64,000 bases of DNA from Defluviitaleaceae bacterium (GCA_009777845.1 WRLD01000007.1:28761-92760); one strand, 5' to 3'. Shown: positions 33,111 through 42,230, counted from the stretch's first letter. Translations and numbers: made by a program. Notes: generated by a model from the sequence alone, not told the origin.

Positions 33111-33278
33111 TTAGAAGCTGTGTTCATAGCCGCTCAACGCCGCCTTGTCGGTCGAATTTCCGCCACTCTGCGTCGGGATTTCGCTTGCGTGCCTCTAGCA
33201 CGCGGCGCGAAACCCTCCTTGATTGGCGAAAATTCGCCGCGACAATTCGGCATTTCGGGCTATGAACACAACTTCTAA
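33111..33278. repeat. Family E structured repeat, copy 1
   Basis: Outer arms TTAGAAGCTGTGTTCATAGC and GGCTATGAACACAACTTCTA; core TTTCCGCCACTCTGCGTCGG, GCGTGCCTCTAGCACGC, AAACCCTCCTTGATTGGCG. The element supplies the stop codon of yggS (TAG at 33275-33277 in its outer arm). Core shared with 53677-53841. Confidence 0.85.
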
Positions 33279-33991
33279 CGCTCTCCAAAAAGTGCTGTGC
33301 CTAATCGTATCATGGTCGCGCCCTCCTCTATAGCAACAGAGAAGTCTGCGGACATGCCCATTGACAATTCTAGTGGTTTTTCATTATGACAGCTGATACT
33401 CTTTGTGTCAAGAAAAATTTTGTCAATTCCACCAACAATTTCCCTCAGATTTCTAAAAAACACTCGATTATCTTCAGCATTTTCAACAAAAGGCGGTATA
33501 CACATAAGCCCCGACAGCCTTACAAACCGCATATTTACTAGGCTTTCCGCAAATTCTAGGGCTTCACTCGGCTCTATTCCGTGCTTGCTTGATTCGCCTG
33601 CGATATTGATTTCGGCTAGGATATTTACTACCTTTCCTATTTGCTCGCCGCGCTTGTTTATTTCCAATGCGAGGTCGAGCGAGTCTACCGAATGTATTAA
33701 ATCCACCTTGTCAACAATGTATTTCACCTTATTTTTTTGCAAATGCCCGATAAAATGCCATTCGCGCGGCCTAATTCTCTCTTTTTGAAAAAATTCGTAC
33801 TTAGGAAGCAGCTCTTGAACGCGATTTTCGCCGATGATTTCTACTCCTGCCGCCAAAAGCTCGCTTATCCGCGAGGTGCAAATAGTTTTAGTAACGCCAA
33901 TTAGCTTAATTTCCTCGGGCTTGCGACCTGCTTTTCTCGCAGAAGCGGCAATTTGCTGGCGTATGGCGTTCACATTCTCATAAATGCTCAT
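33275..33991 (-). CDS. yggS: YggS-family PLP-binding protein
   Basis: 238 residues; ATG 33991 overlaps the stop of the HlyD-like gene (ATGA). The PLP lysine is in KLIGVTKTI; other family motifs are GENRVQELLPKY, WHFIGHLQKNKVKYIV, NIAGESSKHGI, LSGLMCIPP and LSMGMSADFSVAIEEGATMIRLG. Full length for the family (about 225-235). It binds pyridoxal phosphate without a known reaction and keeps free PLP and amino-acid balance in check. Position between HlyD-like and sepF is typical. Confidence 0.93.
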   Translation of the reverse strand: MSIYENVNAIRQQIAASARKAGRKPEEIKLIGVTKTICTSRISELLAAGVEIIGENRVQELLPKYEFFQKERIRPREWHFIGHLQKNKVKYIVDKVDLIHSVDSLDLALEINKRGEQIGKVVNILAEINIAGESSKHGIEPSEALEFAESLVNMRFVRLSGLMCIPPFVENAEDNRVFFRNLREIVGGIDKIFLDTKSISCHNEKPLELSMGMSADFSVAIEEGATMIRLGTALFGER

Positions 33992-35547
33992 CTCACGACC
34001 TGCCCCTGGCGTGTCATTGCCGCGTCTATAACAATGCTGTCAAACTGGCGTATATTCGGGTTTCGTGCAGGGTCTAGCAAAATTGTGTCGCTGTATTCGG
34101 GAAGCTCGCCGTCTAGGTTTATTGCGCGGAAGTCGGCGGAATTTGTCGTTGTGCGGTATACGCCGCGCACTATTCGCATATCTGCCTCGGAAACTACATG
34201 AAAGGTGTCTGCGGTGTCTACAGGCACTAGAATGTCGCCCTGCGAAAGCATAAGCGAATCCTCCAATATTTCGGCGTAGGCTTCCGTGGCCTCGCTTATA
34301 GTAACGGGAATGTTGCGGCGGCTATTGTCGTCTAGGCGGTGTACGACAAAGTAGGTGTCCTCGGTGAGGGAATGGATATGCGTAAGCGGTATTCTGAAAA
34401 ACCTGCGTGTAGCTATGGCAGAGGTGGGAATCATAAAGCCGCTTTGAACATTGTCGGTTATGCGTATATTTACGTTTCTTTGATGCAAAAAATTGATTAC
34501 GTTACGCGTGCTGCGGAAAACCACAAAATCCTCGCGGTGATTGTGCTGTATATGCTCAATGTGCATGGGAACAGGCTCGTAACGCCCTGTGGCGGTGTTT
34601 TCTATATAGATTACCTTGTTTGAACCTGCGGTAAAGCCGTTTGTCATTTCGTTGGGCATCCATGCCGCTATATACCACGTATTGTCCACGATTTTGAAAA
34701 CGTCGTCGCCTGCTTGTACCTCATGCCCTGGCACAATGGTGTCCATAGCCACGCTCATGCGAACCTGCTCGCGGCTTAGCTCCTGCATATTTCGCGGCGT
34801 AAAGGTATTTTCAAAGCCGTCGATTAGCGGGGACATAATACCGCTTTGCTCCGCATAAATATCCCTTGCGTTCATTTGTATACGCGAGGAAAGCGTGTCG
34901 TACTGCTGGCTTAAATCGTTGCGTACGTACATGGATTCGTTGACAATCATGTTGTTTCGGTTGTTGGTAATTTGTGTAAGTTGGTCTAGCAGATTGTACG
35001 CTTCCCCAAGATTTGCCTGCATATGGTGGCTCATGCTCTTAACCATGCGCGTACGCAGACTGGAGTTAATCCGCTCTACGTGTGGGTCTGTTCGGGTAGC
35101 GTATCGCATGTCGTGTACGTCCATTATGGCTTGCTGTAGGACGGCTATTTCCTGCTCGCTTCGGTGTACTGCTTCCACATCTCGTATGCTTGCCACAGCC
35201 GTATTGGCGCGGACATAGTCAAATTCCTGTACGGCAAAAACCACGCGCCCGTCACGGTCGGCGGTGTACACGGTTTCGTGCCGTATTATCATGCCAGGCG
35301 CGGATTGCTGCGATTCTATATTGCCTAGCCTAACGGTCATAAGCTCAACGCTTGGCGTAAAAAGGGCGTACGCCCTAAACAGCATGTACAAAATGACAAA
35401 GGTAAAAAACATGGCTATTACAATATTTGCCAGAGCGTCCATGCCGCGCTTTGGAGGGGCTTTTAGCTTGCGAGGCGGTCTGCGGTCTGGGGGGCGGCGG
35501 CGGTCTGGAGGTCTGCGATTGTGCGGAGGTCTTTTTTGGTCGGACAT
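33988..35547 (-). CDS. HlyD-like membrane protein of the division cluster
   Basis: 519 residues. Residues 1-35 are basic and proline-rich (PPDRRRPPDRRPPRKLKAPP); one membrane helix at about 40-62. Then a biotinyl-lipoyl-like hammerhead (VYTADRDGRVVFAVQEFDYV), a helical hairpin (about 115-240), and a second hammerhead plus beta-barrel region (TIVPGHEVQAGDDVFKIVDN). This is the adaptor-like fold of HlyD family proteins, and such genes commonly precede yggS and sepF in Clostridia. No partner ABC exporter is adjacent, so an efflux role is not supported; an envelope or division role is plausible (inference). Confidence 0.8.
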   Translation of the reverse strand: MSDQKRPPHNRRPPDRRRPPDRRPPRKLKAPPKRGMDALANIVIAMFFTFVILYMLFRAYALFTPSVELMTVRLGNIESQQSAPGMIIRHETVYTADRDGRVVFAVQEFDYVRANTAVASIRDVEAVHRSEQEIAVLQQAIMDVHDMRYATRTDPHVERINSSLRTRMVKSMSHHMQANLGEAYNLLDQLTQITNNRNNMIVNESMYVRNDLSQQYDTLSSRIQMNARDIYAEQSGIMSPLIDGFENTFTPRNMQELSREQVRMSVAMDTIVPGHEVQAGDDVFKIVDNTWYIAAWMPNEMTNGFTAGSNKVIYIENTATGRYEPVPMHIEHIQHNHREDFVVFRSTRNVINFLHQRNVNIRITDNVQSGFMIPTSAIATRRFFRIPLTHIHSLTEDTYFVVHRLDDNSRRNIPVTISEATEAYAEILEDSLMLSQGDILVPVDTADTFHVVSEADMRIVRGVYRTTTNSADFRAINLDGELPEYSDTILLDPARNPNIRQFDSIVIDAAMTRQGQVVR

Positions 35548-35614
35548 GCTCGCACCTTGCTTTCTAAGTATTAAAACATATTAAGATAATATTAACGAAG
35601 TGGGAAGTGATTTT

Positions 35615-36538
35615 TTGATTATAGCGTTTATGTTTGTAATTTTCAATATTTTCTTGCTAATATTTCCGCAAATTATTTTGGGCGCGGCGCGTGACGGCTT
35701 AATGCTATGGTTCAACAATGTTTTGCCGTCCCTTTTGCCCTTTATGGTAGCCACAAATATGCTCATTTCGCTAGGCGTTGCTGCTACTATTTCTAATTTG
35801 GCCGCACCGCTAATGCGTAGGGTGTTTAACCTGCCAGGCGCGGCGGGCTTCGCGCTTTTTATGGGCTTGACCTCGGGCTACCCTGTAGGCGCGAAAACGG
35901 TGGCAGATTTAAGGAACGCTAAGCAGATTTCCGTGCAGGAAGCACAGCATTTGCTGGCCTTTTGTAATAACGCAGGGCCGCTTTTTATGGTGGGGGCTGT
36001 GGGCGTGGGCATGTTTAATAGTGCGGCGGTGGGCTATGTTTTGTGGGCTTCGCATGTGGTTGGGGCGTTGGTTGTTGGGCTTTTGTATAGGAAAGGGGCT
36101 TCGCCTCGTTCCTATGATTGTTCTGCCGTAGCACCACACAAAAAATCCGTCCCCATAGGCAAAGCCCTAGGCGACGCGGTCAAAAGCTCCATGGAAGCGA
36201 TAACCATAATAGGAGGTTTAATTATATTTTTTAGCGTAGTTGTAGCCATATTAGAAATACTGGGCGTGAACACTGATTTTATGGCAGGCGGCATAGCGGC
36301 AGGGCTAGTAGAGGTAGCAGGCGGCGTAAGAAAAATAGCCGTACACCAGCCCAGCTTGCCAACAATCGCAAGCGCGGCGTTTGTAATTGCCTTCGGCGGC
36401 ATTTCCATACACGCGCAAACGCTATATTTTACCGCAGGTCTGGGGATAAATAACAGGAAGTACATTTTCGCAAAATTTCTGCACGGAGTGATTTCTGCTG
36501 GGGTGGGTGTACTTCTTGCGGTGTTTGTTTTAAAATAA
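35615..36538 (+). CDS. ylbJ: YlbJ-type sporulation integral membrane protein
   Basis: About 307 residues from TTG 35615 (GGAAG 7 nt upstream); GTG 35600 is an alternative with a weaker site. Around eight membrane helices. Family motifs: LWFNNVLPSLLPFMVATNML, ALFMGLTSGYPVGAKTVADL and the NNAGPLFMVGAVGVGMF segment. YlbJ belongs to the nucleoside-recognition-like (Gate) superfamily and is needed for normal spore cortex in Bacillus. Divergent from the HlyD-like gene across a gap of under 70 bp, so the two may share a control region. A 20 bp gap follows to the ABC ATPase gene. Confidence 0.85.
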   Translation: MIIAFMFVIFNIFLLIFPQIILGAARDGLMLWFNNVLPSLLPFMVATNMLISLGVAATISNLAAPLMRRVFNLPGAAGFALFMGLTSGYPVGAKTVADLRNAKQISVQEAQHLLAFCNNAGPLFMVGAVGVGMFNSAAVGYVLWASHVVGALVVGLLYRKGASPRSYDCSAVAPHKKSVPIGKALGDAVKSSMEAITIIGGLIIFFSVVVAILEILGVNTDFMAGGIAAGLVEVAGGVRKIAVHQPSLPTIASAAFVIAFGGISIHAQTLYFTAGLGINNRKYIFAKFLHGVISAGVGVLLAVFVLK

Positions 36539-36557
36539 GCCACAGGAGGTTTACACC

Positions 36558-37148
36558 ATGCCAAACAACCCACAGCTAGAACTAAAAAACATCTACAAAG
36601 CATACACCGCGCCCGTCCTAAAGGACTTTTCCTTTGTATTCCAGCGCGGCATTACCTTTATCACTGGTGCGTCTGGCGTAGGAAAGACAACGCTTGTGAA
36701 CATTATCGCGGGCTTGGAAAAGCCCGATAGCGGCGAGGTTGTTTTTTCGGGTGGGAAAAAAATCTCGATGGTGTTTCAAGAGGATAGACTGCTCGAATGG
36801 AAAAGCGCGTTGGACAATCTGCTTTTTGTGGGCTGTAGCCGTGCGCGTGCCGGGGAGCTGCTCGCTAGGGCAGGGCTTGGGCTTGGCGATTATTTGCACA
36901 AAAAAACCGCCGAGCTAAGCGGCGGAATGAAGCGGCGCGTGTGTATTTGCCGCGCGTTAAGCGTAGAGTACGATGTCTTGATTTTGGACGAGCCGTTTAA
37001 GGGCTTGGACAACAAGCTCAAGCCCCAAATAATGGAAATGGTTCGCGAGGTGGCGGAAACTTATAGGAAGATTATTATTTGTATAACTCACGACCCTAAG
37101 GAAGCGGAGTTTTTTGGGGGCAAGAGCGTGCTTATTCCTCCCAGTTAA
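36558..37148 (+). CDS. ABC transporter ATP-binding protein, orphan
   Basis: 196 residues. All ABC motifs present: Walker A GASGVGKTT, Q-loop MVFQEDRLL, signature LSGGMKRR, Walker B VLILDEP, H-loop CITHD. Closest in style to nitrate/taurine-type (SsuB/TauB) importer ATPases, but slightly short. No permease or binding protein lies beside it; the upstream gene is ylbJ, 20 bp away. Its 3' end overlaps the convergent pyrK by 17 bp. Partner unknown. Confidence 0.85.
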   Translation: MPNNPQLELKNIYKAYTAPVLKDFSFVFQRGITFITGASGVGKTTLVNIIAGLEKPDSGEVVFSGGKKISMVFQEDRLLEWKSALDNLLFVGCSRARAGELLARAGLGLGDYLHKKTAELSGGMKRRVCICRALSVEYDVLILDEPFKGLDNKLKPQIMEMVREVAETYRKIIICITHDPKEAEFFGGKSVLIPPS

Positions 37149-37905
37149 TGCCCTCCGCACAAAAAACAGGGCCTTCACAGCAAACACGCACATACGAGCC
37201 GCCTACCTTTACGACACAGCCCACGCACGTACCTAGTCCGCACGCCATGCGTTCCTCCATGGAAACCTGGCAGGGCGTAGCCGCGTGCTTGGCGAGCTTC
37301 GCAATCGCTCGAAGCATAGGCACAGGGCCGCAGGAAAAAATCTGCGCGTAGCTTTCGTTTAGCGCGTACAAAATTTCGTCTACACGCCCGTGATGACCCA
37401 CACTGCCATCCTCCGTGGAAATGTAAATATTTCCCTTTGTGATGGCTTTGAATTTTTCTACTAAAATAGGCGTACTGCGGAAGCCGAGGAAAACGTCAAA
37501 TTCCACGCCCGAGCGCGCAAGCGTTTTGGCGAGAAAAAACAACGGCGGTATGCCTATGCCGCCGCCCACAATCGCAACGCGAGAGGAATCGGGCGCGAGC
37601 GTAAAGCCGTTGCCCAACGGCGCGAGAATTTGTATTTCCTCGCCTTTGCCAAGTTTTGACAGCTGGGCAGTGCCTTTGCCTGCGATATAGTACATAAGCT
37701 CGATAGTTCCTGCGGTTAGGTCGGTGTCGCATATGCTTATCGGGCGCGGCAAAAGCAGCTCGCCGCGGTCTAAATACAGCATAACAAACTGCCCTGCGAC
37801 CGCCTTTTGTGCGATTTCTGGCGCGTGCAGGGTCATGGAAAAAATATTGTACGCGATTTCCTCATTGGAAAAAATTAGTGTTTTTGTTAATTGCATTTCT
37901 CTCAT
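37132..37905 (-). CDS. pyrK: Dihydroorotate dehydrogenase electron-transfer subunit PyrK
   Basis: 257 residues from ATG 37905, which overlaps the pyrF stop (ATGA) and has GGGGG 7 nt upstream. The FAD region is LLLPRPISICD, the NAD region VAIVGGGIGIPPLFFLAKTL, and the C-terminus has the [2Fe-2S] cysteines CGLGTCVGC...VRVCCEGPVF. It passes electrons from dihydroorotate dehydrogenase 1B to NAD+. The usual partner pyrD does not follow; the next gene is on the other strand. Confidence 0.93.
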   Translation of the reverse strand: MREMQLTKTLIFSNEEIAYNIFSMTLHAPEIAQKAVAGQFVMLYLDRGELLLPRPISICDTDLTAGTIELMYYIAGKGTAQLSKLGKGEEIQILAPLGNGFTLAPDSSRVAIVGGGIGIPPLFFLAKTLARSGVEFDVFLGFRSTPILVEKFKAITKGNIYISTEDGSVGHHGRVDEILYALNESYAQIFSCGPVPMLRAIAKLAKHAATPCQVSMEERMACGLGTCVGCVVKVGGSYVRVCCEGPVFCAEGINWEE

Positions 37906-38822
37906 ATACATACCCCCAAATCATTTTTCATTTCCAAAACAGCCTGCCGAGCCGCAAGCGCGTATTCCCTCTCATTTGCGGTAAATTTTCCGCTCTGGAA
38001 TGCGCCTGTTATTCCGCGCGAGGAATTAACGACTGCACCATAAGTGTCCTTGCTCCACAGTCCCTGTAAATCTTTCCCAGTGCCGCCCTGCGCCCCATAG
38101 CCTGGCACGAGGAAAAAGGTATGCGGCATTAGCTTGCGTAGCTCGGCGGCTTGCTCGGGGTGTGTCGCGCCGACCACCGCGCCAATCGCGCTGTAGCCCA
38201 TTTCGCCGATAAACGGCTCGCCCCATTTGCTTACAAGCTCGCCCACATGCTGGTACAGCGGCTTTCCGTTTTGCAATAGCTCGTCTTGAATGTCCGCGCT
38301 TCCCTTGTTGGACGTTTTCACGAGAACAAACAAGCCCCTGTCATAGGCGCGGCAATCGGCTAAATACGGCTCTATGGAGTCAAAGCCCATGTACGGATTG
38401 ACGGTAATAAAATCCGCGGCGGCTTGCTCGACCTTGCTGCCATTTATTTCCAGTTGCCCGATATGCGCCGTGGAATACGCTTCCGCCGTACCTGCAATAT
38501 CGCCGCGCTTTATGTCGCCGATTACGACAAGCCCCTTGCCGCGCGCGTAGGCGATTGTTTTGGCGTAGCAAGCAAGCCCTGCCGTGCCGTACTGCTCGTA
38601 CATGGCGATTTGCGGCTTTACCGCAGGAATTAGCTCGTGGATTTCGTCTATTATGCCCTTGTTGAACGCAAAAAATATGTCCGCCGCGGCTTCGGGGGTG
38701 TTGCCCCTTGCCGCAAAAATTTCATTTTTGATGAAATCGGGTACTTGGGAAAGGCGCGGGTCAAGTCCTACGACTATAGGGGCGGTTTTTTGGATTTTTT
38801 TGATTAAGGAATCTATTAGCAT
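37902..38822 (-). CDS. pyrF: Orotidine 5'-phosphate decarboxylase (type 2)
   Basis: 306 residues, ATG 38822 with GGAGG 7 nt upstream. The catalytic motif is VVIGDIKRGDIAGTAEAY (Asp-Lys-Asp). N-terminal IVVGLDPRLSQVP and the C-terminal FLVPGYGAQGGTGKDL phosphate loop are those of the long PyrF2 form. It makes UMP, the last step of pyrimidine synthesis. It lies between pyrC and pyrK. Confidence 0.95.
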   Translation of the reverse strand: MLIDSLIKKIQKTAPIVVGLDPRLSQVPDFIKNEIFAARGNTPEAAADIFFAFNKGIIDEIHELIPAVKPQIAMYEQYGTAGLACYAKTIAYARGKGLVVIGDIKRGDIAGTAEAYSTAHIGQLEINGSKVEQAAADFITVNPYMGFDSIEPYLADCRAYDRGLFVLVKTSNKGSADIQDELLQNGKPLYQHVGELVSKWGEPFIGEMGYSAIGAVVGATHPEQAAELRKLMPHTFFLVPGYGAQGGTGKDLQGLWSKDTYGAVVNSSRGITGAFQSGKFTANEREYALAARQAVLEMKNDLGVCI

Positions 38823-38838
38823 GAATGAACCTCCTAAT

Positions 38839-40014
38839 TTACACTATCTTTCCATTCGCAATCGTACAGACTACCTGCCCCACAACCTCTCGCCCATGAA
38901 ACGGCGTGTTTCTGCTTAGGCTTTTAAAGGTGTTTTTATTTATGGCGTAGGCTTCGTTAGGGTTTATTATCGTAATATTCGCCGCCGCGCCCACGCCTAA
39001 ATGCCCTGTGTCAAGCCCAAGAATTTCCGCAGGATTCACCGTGAATTTCTTAATTAACTCGCTAGGCGTAAGTATTTTGTGAACGCAGACAAGCTCAGTA
39101 TACGCTATCGCAAGGGCGGTTTCCAGTCCGATTATGCCGTTTGGCGCGAGTTCGTAGTCCACGGCCTTTTCCGCCTCGCTATGGGGCGCGTGGTCGGTGG
39201 CAATTACGCCGATTGTGCCGTCCCGCAAGCCCTCGATTATTGCGGCGCGGTCGGCGGCTGTCCGTAGCGGCGGCGACATTTTGAAATTTGGGTCGCGCTC
39301 GTGGTCGTCCTGCGTAAGCGTAAAATGGTGCGGCGCGGCCTCGGCGGTTACGTCCAAACCTGCTTTCTGTGCCGCGCGTATCAATTCTACGCCGCGCGCC
39401 GTGCTTACGTGACAGATGTGCAGCTTTGCCCCTGTTTGTCGTGCTAGGCTAATATCTCGTTCGATTATTTCCACTTCCTCCTCGCAATGCACGAGAATCG
39501 GCAGGTCTAGCTCCTTGGCTTGCCGCATGGCTTCCTTAAAAAGAACCGAATCCGCAAGCGTTTTCCCGTCGTCGCTGATTGCACAAATGCCTGCCTCTTT
39601 CATTTCACGCATGGGAGAAATTTCCTTGCCCTCTAGCCCCACGCTTATGCTGCCTATGGGAAGCACGGTAATTTTGCTTGCGGTGGCTCGTATATAGTTG
39701 ATAGTGGCTACATTATCAATCACTGGCGAGGTGTTCGGCATACAGCAAACGGTGGCAAAGCCGCCCGCCGCCGCCGCCGCCGCGCCCGACTGAAGCGTTT
39801 CCTTGTGCAACTGACCTGGGTCACGCAAATGTACGTGCATGTCAATCAAGCCAGGCACTACCCACAAGCCCGAGGCGTTTATTTCCATGTCTGGGGCTTC
39901 ATGTAAATTACTGGTAATTTTCCCGTTAGTGACAAAAATGTCTTTTACCTCGTCCATTCCGTTTGCAGGGTCGATTACGCGCCCTTGTTTTATATGAAGT
40001 ATATGAGATTTCAC
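38839..40014 (-). CDS. pyrC: Dihydroorotase
   Basis: 391 residues from GTG 40014 (GAGGAG 7 nt upstream; the overlapping ATG is out of frame). Zinc ligands: DMHVHLRDPGQ (two His), HCEE, HVSTARG and the later ATDHAPH Asp. Class I dihydroorotase of usual length; closes carbamoyl-aspartate to dihydroorotate. First gene of the pyrC-pyrF-pyrK operon. No obvious PyrR attenuator or anti-terminator precedes it; a family A repeat does. Confidence 0.95.
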   Translation of the reverse strand: MKSHILHIKQGRVIDPANGMDEVKDIFVTNGKITSNLHEAPDMEINASGLWVVPGLIDMHVHLRDPGQLHKETLQSGAAAAAAGGFATVCCMPNTSPVIDNVATINYIRATASKITVLPIGSISVGLEGKEISPMREMKEAGICAISDDGKTLADSVLFKEAMRQAKELDLPILVHCEEEVEIIERDISLARQTGAKLHICHVSTARGVELIRAAQKAGLDVTAEAAPHHFTLTQDDHERDPNFKMSPPLRTAADRAAIIEGLRDGTIGVIATDHAPHSEAEKAVDYELAPNGIIGLETALAIAYTELVCVHKILTPSELIKKFTVNPAEILGLDTGHLGVGAAANITIINPNEAYAINKNTFKSLSRNTPFHGREVVGQVVCTIANGKIV

Positions 40015-40033
40015 ATGAAAGCTCCTCGCAGGG

Positions 40034-40222
40034 TTATTTATGGCACGCGGATTTACGCGGATTTAACGGATTTTCGCGGATTCTTTCTCACGATAATAAA
40101 TAGCGTTGGAACGCATATTTTATGGATTTTATGAATTTGTGCCAGATAGAATCCGCGAAAATCCGCCAAATCCGCGAAAATCCGCGTTCCATGCCTTTAA
40201 AATCAACCAAATCCGTGTTCCA
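40034..40222. repeat. Family A intergenic repeat
   Basis: TGGCACGCGGATTTACGCGG...TTCGCGGATTC left arm and AGAATCCGCGAAAATCCGCC...GCGTTCCAT right arm, with a further ATCCGTGTTCCAT. It occupies the divergent gap between pyrC and the YkvI-like gene. Confidence 0.8.
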
Positions 40223-40305
40223 TTCCCTATTAAACCAAAATTCGCACACTATATCAAGCATATCATATCAAGCATATCCATACATTTATTGTAGGAGGTG
40301 CGAGC

Positions 40306-41352
40306 ATGAAAAAAATAAAACTTAACAGCGGCATAAAAATAGGCATAGTCTACGGCTCGGTTTTTCTCGGGGCAGGCTTTGCCTCGGGGCGTGAGCTGTT
40401 GCAATACTTTGTAGGCTTCGGCAAGGCGGGAATGTGGGGACTTATTGTTTCGGGCGTGTTGTTTTCACTGGTGGGGTGGGCGACGCTTCATATTTGCAGG
40501 CGCGAAAATATCACGAGCTACGGCGGCTTAATGAAGCATCTCTTGGGCGCGAGATTCGGGCCTATTATGGAGGGGCTGATGGTTGGGTTCTTGTTTTGCT
40601 TGTTTGCCGCCATGCTTGCGGGCGCGGGCGCTACGGCGGCGCAGGCGTTTTATTTGCCCTTTAGCACAGGCGTGCTTGTGGTCGGTTTAATTGTTTATGC
40701 GGTGCTTTGCTTTGGCTTAGAGGGCATTGTCAAAATAAACCTATTCCTCGCGCCGCTAATGATGCTCGGCGGAATTTTCATCGGGATTTATAGCTTTTTT
40801 GCGTACACCTCGCCTGCGTTTGCGAATGGCGGCGGCGCAGGGCTTGGGCTGGCGTGGCTTCTTTCGGCGGTCGTTTACGGCTCGTACAATCTCGTCACTG
40901 GCGTGCCAATGCTTGCGGCGGCTTCCAAGCTATCCAAAACAAAAACGGATTGCCTAGTGGGCGGCATTTTGGGCGGCACGGTAATCACGGTCTTGGGGCT
41001 TTCAATGTCGTTGCCGCTATTTTTGTACTATACCGATATTGTCGCGCTGGAAGTGCCGTTTTTACATATCGCCGCAAATTATGGGCATATAGTCAACCTG
41101 CTATATATCGCGGTTTTGGTTTCGGCGTTGCTGACCACCGCGGCGTGCAATTCCTTTGCCGTTATGCAGTGGCTAGAGGGGCGCGGCTACAAAAACAAAA
41201 TCAAAACAGGCGCGGTGCTTTGCACGCTCGCCGTCATAGCGGCGCATATCGGCTTTTCTAATATTGTTGTTTTTATTTATCCGATTTTTGGGTTTTTGGG
41301 GCTGTTTAAGATTATTGTGGTTTTGTTGTCGGCGTTTCAGAGGGGGAAGTAA
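40306..41352 (+). CDS. YkvI-family membrane protein
   Basis: 348 residues, AGGAGG 6 nt before ATG 40306. About ten membrane helices. The N-terminal GIVYGSVFLGAGFASGRELLQYF is the family signature, resembling the broken first helix of APC-superfamily amino-acid transporters. YkvI-like proteins are uncharacterised putative transporters. It stands alone, followed by a family B element. Confidence 0.75.
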   Translation: MKKIKLNSGIKIGIVYGSVFLGAGFASGRELLQYFVGFGKAGMWGLIVSGVLFSLVGWATLHICRRENITSYGGLMKHLLGARFGPIMEGLMVGFLFCLFAAMLAGAGATAAQAFYLPFSTGVLVVGLIVYAVLCFGLEGIVKINLFLAPLMMLGGIFIGIYSFFAYTSPAFANGGGAGLGLAWLLSAVVYGSYNLVTGVPMLAAASKLSKTKTDCLVGGILGGTVITVLGLSMSLPLFLYYTDIVALEVPFLHIAANYGHIVNLLYIAVLVSALLTTAACNSFAVMQWLEGRGYKNKIKTGAVLCTLAVIAAHIGFSNIVVFIYPIFGFLGLFKIIVVLLSAFQRGK

Positions 41353-41368
41353 GGGCTTGCAGGTTCTT

Positions 41369-41481
41369 TGTAGGGGACGGATTTATCCGTCCCGAGGTTG
41401 CCTCGCTCTGCGTTAATGGACGGTATCCGTCCCGAATTGACGAACGTGCATACCTCGGGACGGATAAATCCGTCCCCTACA
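41369..41481. repeat. Family B palindromic element, copy 6
   Basis: Ends TGTAGGGGACGGATTTATCC and the complement, with extended arms GCAGGTTCT / AGAACCTGC outside them. It starts 16 bp after the YkvI-like stop codon and could fold as its 3' end. Confidence 0.85.
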
Positions 41482-41593
41482 AGAACCTGCAAGCTCCCAG
41501 TGGTTTAACGAATATTCACAAAGCAAACAAGTAACCTTTTCCACTCCCTATCCATAGACTATAGCTAGGTAAGCTAAAAATCGGGGTGGTTAC

Positions 41594-42094
41594 ATGTTCG
41601 CGCCTGTACTGTCTGGGCTTGTTGTATCGACGGACGCTTTTTTTATCGGTGCTTCGCTAGGTCTACAAAAAAAATGCAAATTCTACCAAATCGCACTAAT
41701 CAACCTATTCCTATGTTCCTTATGTATGGTTGGTTATTTTCTTGCGGATTTTATTTCCGATTATATTTTTTTCGACACCGCCGTCATAGTGGGGCTTGTG
41801 TTTATTTCCCTCGGGGCGTGGTACATTTTTGGGGTGTCAAAAATTTCCATTGTGGGCGTGGCTATGAGCGTGGAGGCAATGTTCATTACCATGGGGCTTA
41901 CGCTTTTATTTAGCCACGACAACAACGCCTCGATTATTATTCCGATTGCCGTGGCACTGGCACATTTTGGATATGCGGCGGCCTCGTTTTTTTTGGCGCG
42001 CTCGCGGCTAATCAGACGTATTTCCGACCGCCTATGCAATATTATTTCGGGCGGCGCGCTTATTATTTATGGGCTTATGGCGTTGATTTTCTAG
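41594..42094 (+). CDS. MntP/YtaF-like membrane protein
   Basis: 166 residues, about six membrane helices. Two half-repeats with the acidic motif of the MntP/LysE-like fold: VVSTDAFFIGASLGL in the first half and VGVAMSVEAMFITMGLTL in the second. MntP exports manganese; YtaF is a related sporulation-associated protein. The second half has E rather than D at the key position, so the ion is uncertain. No Mn riboswitch was seen upstream. Confidence 0.7.
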   Translation: MFAPVLSGLVVSTDAFFIGASLGLQKKCKFYQIALINLFLCSLCMVGYFLADFISDYIFFDTAVIVGLVFISLGAWYIFGVSKISIVGVAMSVEAMFITMGLTLLFSHDNNASIIIPIAVALAHFGYAAASFFLARSRLIRRISDRLCNIISGGALIIYGLMALIF

Positions 42095-42145
42095 GGCAAA
42101 CGACCCCCCTCGTAATAGAAATGTAATAAATCTGCGTAATCACCG

Positions 42146-42173
42146 TTGACAATTCCTTGGCGTGATATATAAT
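42146..42173 (+). promoter_or_regulatory. Strong sigma-A promoter of the carbohydrate-import operon
   Basis: TTGACA (42146-42151) and TATAAT (42168-42173), 16 bp apart, both consensus, about 58 bp before the first gene. Confidence 0.85.
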
Positions 42174-42230
42174 TAGGGATATTGCACGAATCAATTGTCG
42201 AATCTATTGTTTCGGGGGGCGTTTCCTATA

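Noticed and set aside
33111..33278. Family E as a T-box or other known riboswitch
   Set aside because: It is located at gene ends rather than leaders, and no specifier loop or T-box TGGNACC sequence is present.
40015..40305. A pyrimidine-responsive attenuator or riboswitch before pyrC
   Set aside because: Only family A repeat sequence is seen; no PyrR-binding hairpin set or known riboswitch core was recognised.
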